Assembly (NCBI GenBank): GCA_039654915.1
Contig: CM077594.1
Span: 91,836,893-91,900,892 of the forward strand
Direction of reading: 5' to 3'
DNA from: Aquilaria yunnanensis
Taxonomy: Eukaryota; Streptophyta; Magnoliopsida; Malvales; Thymelaeaceae
DNA: 64,000 bases
The notes under the pieces are model-generated. The model had not been told where the DNA came from, did not search any database, and saw nothing but the letters and a program-made list of their open reading frames with translations. This document shows positions 59,676 through 64,000 of this stretch, one piece after another (the first letter of the stretch is position 1; every line of letters begins with the position of its first letter). Position numbers and translations under genes: made by a program.

Positions 59676-60049
59676 GAAAATATAGCACGAGTAAACCAAC
59701 TTAATTATTCTCAGTTTTTTTCTTTTTTTCTCCTTCCTATTCATTTATTATTATTATTATTATTATATCGATTTTTACGGAGGAGATTAAAGAGAAGTTT
59801 ATACTTTTTCACTTCCACATAAATAAAAAAGTGAAAAAAATCAAATACTAAGTGATAGTTAGAAAGATAATATGATATATAAAAATAATATACTTATGAA
59901 AATATTATTAAATTTTGGGAAATTTTAAAATAATAAATTATGCAAATAATGTGGAACAAACACAAAATTTTTATAAAAGACGCTTCATATTCATAAAATT
60001 GCAGTACAATACCATTAACACATCTAGCAATGCTCATGAGATAAACTTA

Positions 60050-60457
60050 GGGAAACTTACAATTACCCCCTAAGTTTTCCATAACATACAGTCTGTCTCT
60101 ATATTTTTAAAAACTTACACTTTGCCATATGTTTCTTTTATAGTGTCTGGCAACAACTTTTAAAACTATAATTTAAACTGTATGATGTCATCTTTCAGCG
60201 ATTTTAATCTCTTTAGTATTTTTTATAGTTAATAGATATTTTAAATTACGATTTTTTTCTGTAAATGTATTTTCATATCTATTAATGCATATTAGTTTTT
60301 TTTAAATGTCAGTTACTTGTAAAAAAATATAAAAAATATTCAAATTACTAGAATATGGTTATTAAACGGTTTAAATTAGAATTTCAGAAGTTGTTGTTGG
60401 ACACTATAAAAAAAAAAAAGGATAAAGTGTAGATTAGACCAAATCGCATAGTTTTCC
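60050..60457. mobile_element. MITE family M copy 4, 10-bp target duplication
   Basis: Left end GGGAAACTTACAATTACCCC, right end GCATAGTTTTCC. GATAAACTTA flanks both sides exactly (60040-60049 and 60458-60467). The central arms (ATAGTTAATAGATATTTTAAATT and inverse) match the other copies. This copy best defines the family boundaries. Confidence 0.88.
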
Positions 60458-60467
60458 GATAAACTTA

Positions 60468-62306
60468 CTAAAGTTTGGTAAGGTTTGTAGGCATAGACGA
60501 ACGGCCTCTGGCGCCGGCCGTGCAGGTTCCAGGGTCGAGCCCTCGGCCTCCGGCGGCAAATTGTTGGCTCCCCCATCAATCATTTCTCTCTGCACCATTT
60601 GGATGCCCTAGCTAACATTGACTATTTAAGTATTTAATAATTTAACGTGAAAGGAGGCTTTTCTCTGGAAATATATATTGGTTTTTCCTACAAATTATAT
60701 ATGGCTCATCATTGTTTTGTTGGCCCAAATGCCTTTCCTCAGGGTCACACACAGTTTTGAAATGGTCAATGACAAATTCTAATTAATGAGGCTTGACGGC
60801 GGAACATTTCATGTTGGGACACCCATAATCCCAGATTAAGCTTCCACATTCCAATTGGAAATAAATTCCCCAGTTACCTTTAAGCTTCCACTCACTACTA
60901 ATTAGTGTTGCATGTCCAACTGTCCCAACCTTTGGTTTGTTTATGTTGATCAAAGGATGTGGTGCCAAACTCTTCCGTCTGATTAGCTTATAAAAATTGA
61001 CAATAAAATTACCAACGCATCTAAAAGACTAAAGAAAAGTTAACAAATATAGGTTTTAACATCTGTGAATGAGGAAAATCATCTTCATCGTTCATAAGTT
61101 GTAATTTGCATGTCACTTGCACGAAATGTTGCCAAAAAGCGACTAAACAACATGAATTACTGAAATATAAAGAGCCAACTGACCATTAGACCAAGACATG
61201 TTATTGTGCTTGAAAGATATTAAATAAAGAGTTATTAATGTTGTTCTTGATTTTATTGATTTTTTTTACTTACCTTGTATAAAATTTGAAACTCTATAAT
61301 TTAAGAAGTTCAAGAAGATCTTTTAAAAAAGTTTAAATATTTTTCACAAAATTTCCTTTTTTCAGGTTGGGTCCAAAAAAATGTAAAAAAGAAAACTTTT
61401 ATTCAAACTATTATTAAGAAAATGGAGTATTAACTTTAAAATGGTATTAGTTTTAAATAAAAAATTAATAAAATTGAAAGCAACAAGATTTTGCATGCGA
61501 AAAAAAGTGTTAAAACGTCAAACCTAAAACAATTAACAATAAGTGGAAATATCTAATAACTATATAAATCATTGACTTAACCTATTTTTTTGGTTATGTG
61601 AGATTTTTTTACTAACAAGCACTTTCATTTGTATGCTGTTTTGGCTCTAGCATGTAGGTTATTTTTAATAATGATTAGAGCAGTTTCAAACCTACTTTAA
61701 TATTATATTAACATATCCAATCTAAAACCAAACCAATTGATAATATGTAAAGAGACCTCATTACTATATAAAGTACTAATTTAACATTTTTTATTAGTAA
61801 TATGAGATTTCCTCACTTTACAGAGAGCCTTATAATCATGCATTACAAATATTACGAAATAAATTGATAAGCACAAGTTAAATAATTGAACCCGGTCGTC
61901 TAGTGGGCTTGCAATTGTTCAAATCAAGGTTATCTAATCAGCATGCAATTGATTGCTTGGGTGAAATTGGGAGGCGATGGATTTCGTTATGAATTTCATA
62001 AGACAGGCAATTTATTTGTTATGATTCCTTCTGCCTCTTCAAATGTGGGCCAGTTAATGATTTGATATGAAACAATCAAAGATTCAAAGGACAGAAAAAA
62101 AAGTGAACATTCAATATTAATACCAAGCCACTTGTAAAGTGAAAACTCTGCTTTTTCGCCAAATCTCTTCTTCAATATATGATATTGGAAAGCTTATATT
62201 TGAATTTGATTTGTCATTGGGTTTTCCATTCCATGTTTAATAGGCATTTATTTCAAACCTCTTTTTTATATAGTAATAATTTCCACAATAATTACTGTTA
62301 ATATGT
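60468..62306. other. Intergenic, no gene recognised
   Basis: AT-rich with a small GC-rich patch at 60495-60560. Near 61720 it carries a copy of the short dispersed unit also found near 45390. No gene seen. Confidence 0.5.
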
Positions 62307-62307
62307 A

Positions 62308-62539
62308 CTATCTCCATTTCATAAAACTTTTCATTTTTACAATTCATGACAATTAATTTATAATTTTTTTTAATTTTTTATATAAATATTAATTTTTTAT
62401 ATAAAAATAATAACTTAAAGACTCTAGTTTATAAATATATTTTTTTAATTTTTTTTACAGTACAAATTAATATGAATATATTTAAATTAAATTTTAGTAA
62501 AAAAATATAAAAAAATTAATCTTTATGAAACAGAAAGAA
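62308..62539. mobile_element. Stowaway/Mariner-like MITE, degraded
   Basis: CTATCTCCATTTCATAAAACTT at the left and (reversed) TTCTTTCTGTTTCATAAAG at the right, with TA on both sides (62306-62307, 62540-62541). AT-rich interior with no coding. Confidence 0.55.
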
Positions 62540-62707
62540 TATTATTTTTTATACAGAAAAAATACATCAATTGTACCTAGCAACAATTCTAACATAAAGG
62601 GTATAAAAACTGAAGGACCATCATACTTTCATATTTGTGCTTAAATTTTCTTTTTGTTCCCACGCGAGCCCGCCCATTGAAGTTCAACTGGACCAAGCAA
62701 GTTCCAG

Positions 62708-62708
<1 letters not shown>

Positions 62709-62742
<34 letters not shown>

Positions 62743-62758
62743 GGGGGGGGGGGGGGGG
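62709..62758. repeat. (AT)n followed by a poly-G run
   Basis: An (AT)n tract runs into about 17 G. The poly-G run is a likely sequencing or assembly weak spot and could form quadruplex structures. Confidence 0.9.
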
Positions 62759-62759
62759 A

Positions 62760-64000
62760 AGGAAAAACACCAAAGAAACTACTACTTCTTGAATCTCTAC
62801 CCATAAAATCCTTTCAGTTTTTTTTTTCTGTCAAAAACATAGAATGTCACTTTAGAGCACTTGGACTCATGGAACATGATGGGACATGGGAAAGAAGAGA
62901 GAAGGTTAGGGTTTTTTTTTTTATTTTTTGTTTGGGCTGAGTTGAGCTTACTTTAGAGCATATGGACTTATGGAAATTGGCTTAGGGGATAATATGTGAA
63001 GGCCCAATTAGGCTCAATAAGATATAGGGTCGAATCTTACTAGGCTTTTGATCAGCTCATTTAAGTACCAAGCCTAAAAATAGGCTTAAGCTCGAGCTCG
63101 ATAAAAGCCTTACCGGTTTACACTCCTACTAGAAGGCCTACAAGGCATAGTTGGATTAAAGGATAATGACAATTTGTTTCCCTGAGGTTTAGGTGAAATT
63201 ACATTTCGCTCTCTCTTCCTTCATAAATATACACTCATAATGTTAAATACCATGGTATACTGTTTATCATTGGTACACAGCACACGGTACAAATTTTTTC
63301 ACATTTTATCATTTTACTGTGCGATATTTCATGGTATTTCACGTATCACTCACTTTTTATACGCATTTTGTAAAAAAAAAGTCGTAGTATACCGCAAATA
63401 CAGCATGGTACGTATTGCAGTATTTTATTTTTCACGGCTATTTTTTTCATTTTACATCAAAATATCATAAATATATAAAACATTAAATTATAAATAATAT
63501 ATAGATCATAAAATAAACATATACTTTTATTTTTTTTTGTTATTTTTCTTAGTTAAAATAAAAATTTAATGGATGGTAGCAGTTTGAAGGTCCCAACATG
63601 AATTTAATTGGTGATAGTGGCTCCATGGTGTATGAATCATATGGATATTCACAACAAATATCATCATCTTTTTGATTTGGACAAGTGAGCAGTACGTAAA
63701 AGAAACATCATACTTTAAGCCACATAGGAACTCAATGTGATATTAGAAAATATATTATTATTATGAAAGTATTATTTTTTTATCTTATATCAATAAATTA
63801 GTTTTCTTAGTATTATTTATTTTGCTCCATATATAAATTTGTTAATATATTTTTTGTATTAAAAAATATCATCCGTTTCACAATAGTTGGCCTCTATTCC
63901 TTTTTTTGCAGTTTCAAAATAATTGTCCCCTTTCTATCTTTCCAAATAAGGTAACTTTTTTATTATTTTATATATATATCATTTATTGAAAGGAGAGAAA
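62760..64000. other. Intergenic to window end
   Basis: About 63165-63236 resembles one arm of the family M MITE (CCCTGAGGTTTAGGTGAAATTACATTT). A Mariner-type terminus (ATCCGTTTCACAATAGTTGG) begins near 63870 and its mate, if any, is outside the window. No gene was recognised. Confidence 0.45.

Overview
The window is nuclear DNA from a dicot plant. Several genes have GT-AG introns, the intergenic DNA is AT-rich and full of nested transposable elements, and the products are plant-specific (GPI-anchored lipid-transfer proteins, an SDE3 silencing helicase, a vicilin storage protein, an FLZ zinc finger, a type I inositol polyphosphate 5-phosphatase). The species cannot be fixed from the sequence. 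The vicilin resembles the MiAMP2 type known from Macadamia, but that type is widespread.

Layout. 1-3.2 kb: the end of a CACTA-type element carrying a captured ROP GTPase exon fragment, abutted by a long-TIR element. 3.8-4.6 kb: LTPG gene 1 (-). 5.26-11.2 kb: a CACTA element with a solo LTR nested in it, then a second solo LTR. 12.2-15.8 kb: a long-TIR element with a smaller CACTA element nested in it, then a MITE with a perfect 9-bp duplication. 16.6-17.5 kb: LTPG gene 2 (+). 18-19.7 kb: a MITE and a fold-back Mutator-like element. 21.3-22.6 kb: LTPG gene 3 (+), convergent with SDE3 (-, 22.9-27.2 kb). 29.4-31.2 kb: 20S proteasome beta-4 subunit PBD (-). 32.1-32.6 kb: a defensin-like protein (-). 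35.4-38.5 kb: an eight-exon vicilin (-) with six cysteine-pair modules. 41.4-44.3 kb: a second CACTA element of the first family, in the opposite orientation, with a Mariner/Stowaway-like element nested in it. 46.5-47.3 kb: an FLZ protein (+). 50.3-53.7 kb: a ten-exon 5-phosphatase (-) with a 19-unit hexapeptide repeat. 55-60.5 kb: three copies of one inverted-repeat MITE family, one of them split by a truncated LINE. The remainder to 64 kb is AT-rich DNA with MITE remnants.

The genes do not form a pathway; this is an ordinary gene-sparse plant region. Exon models were built by hand: every junction is GT-AG, phases agree, and total lengths are multiples of three. The most distinctive signals are the hexapeptide array in the 5-phosphatase, the exon-duplicated vicilin N-terminus, the ROP exon inside a CACTA element, and the nested transposon structures, most of which have target-site duplications that can be read directly. 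I found no convincing new defence or regulatory system.
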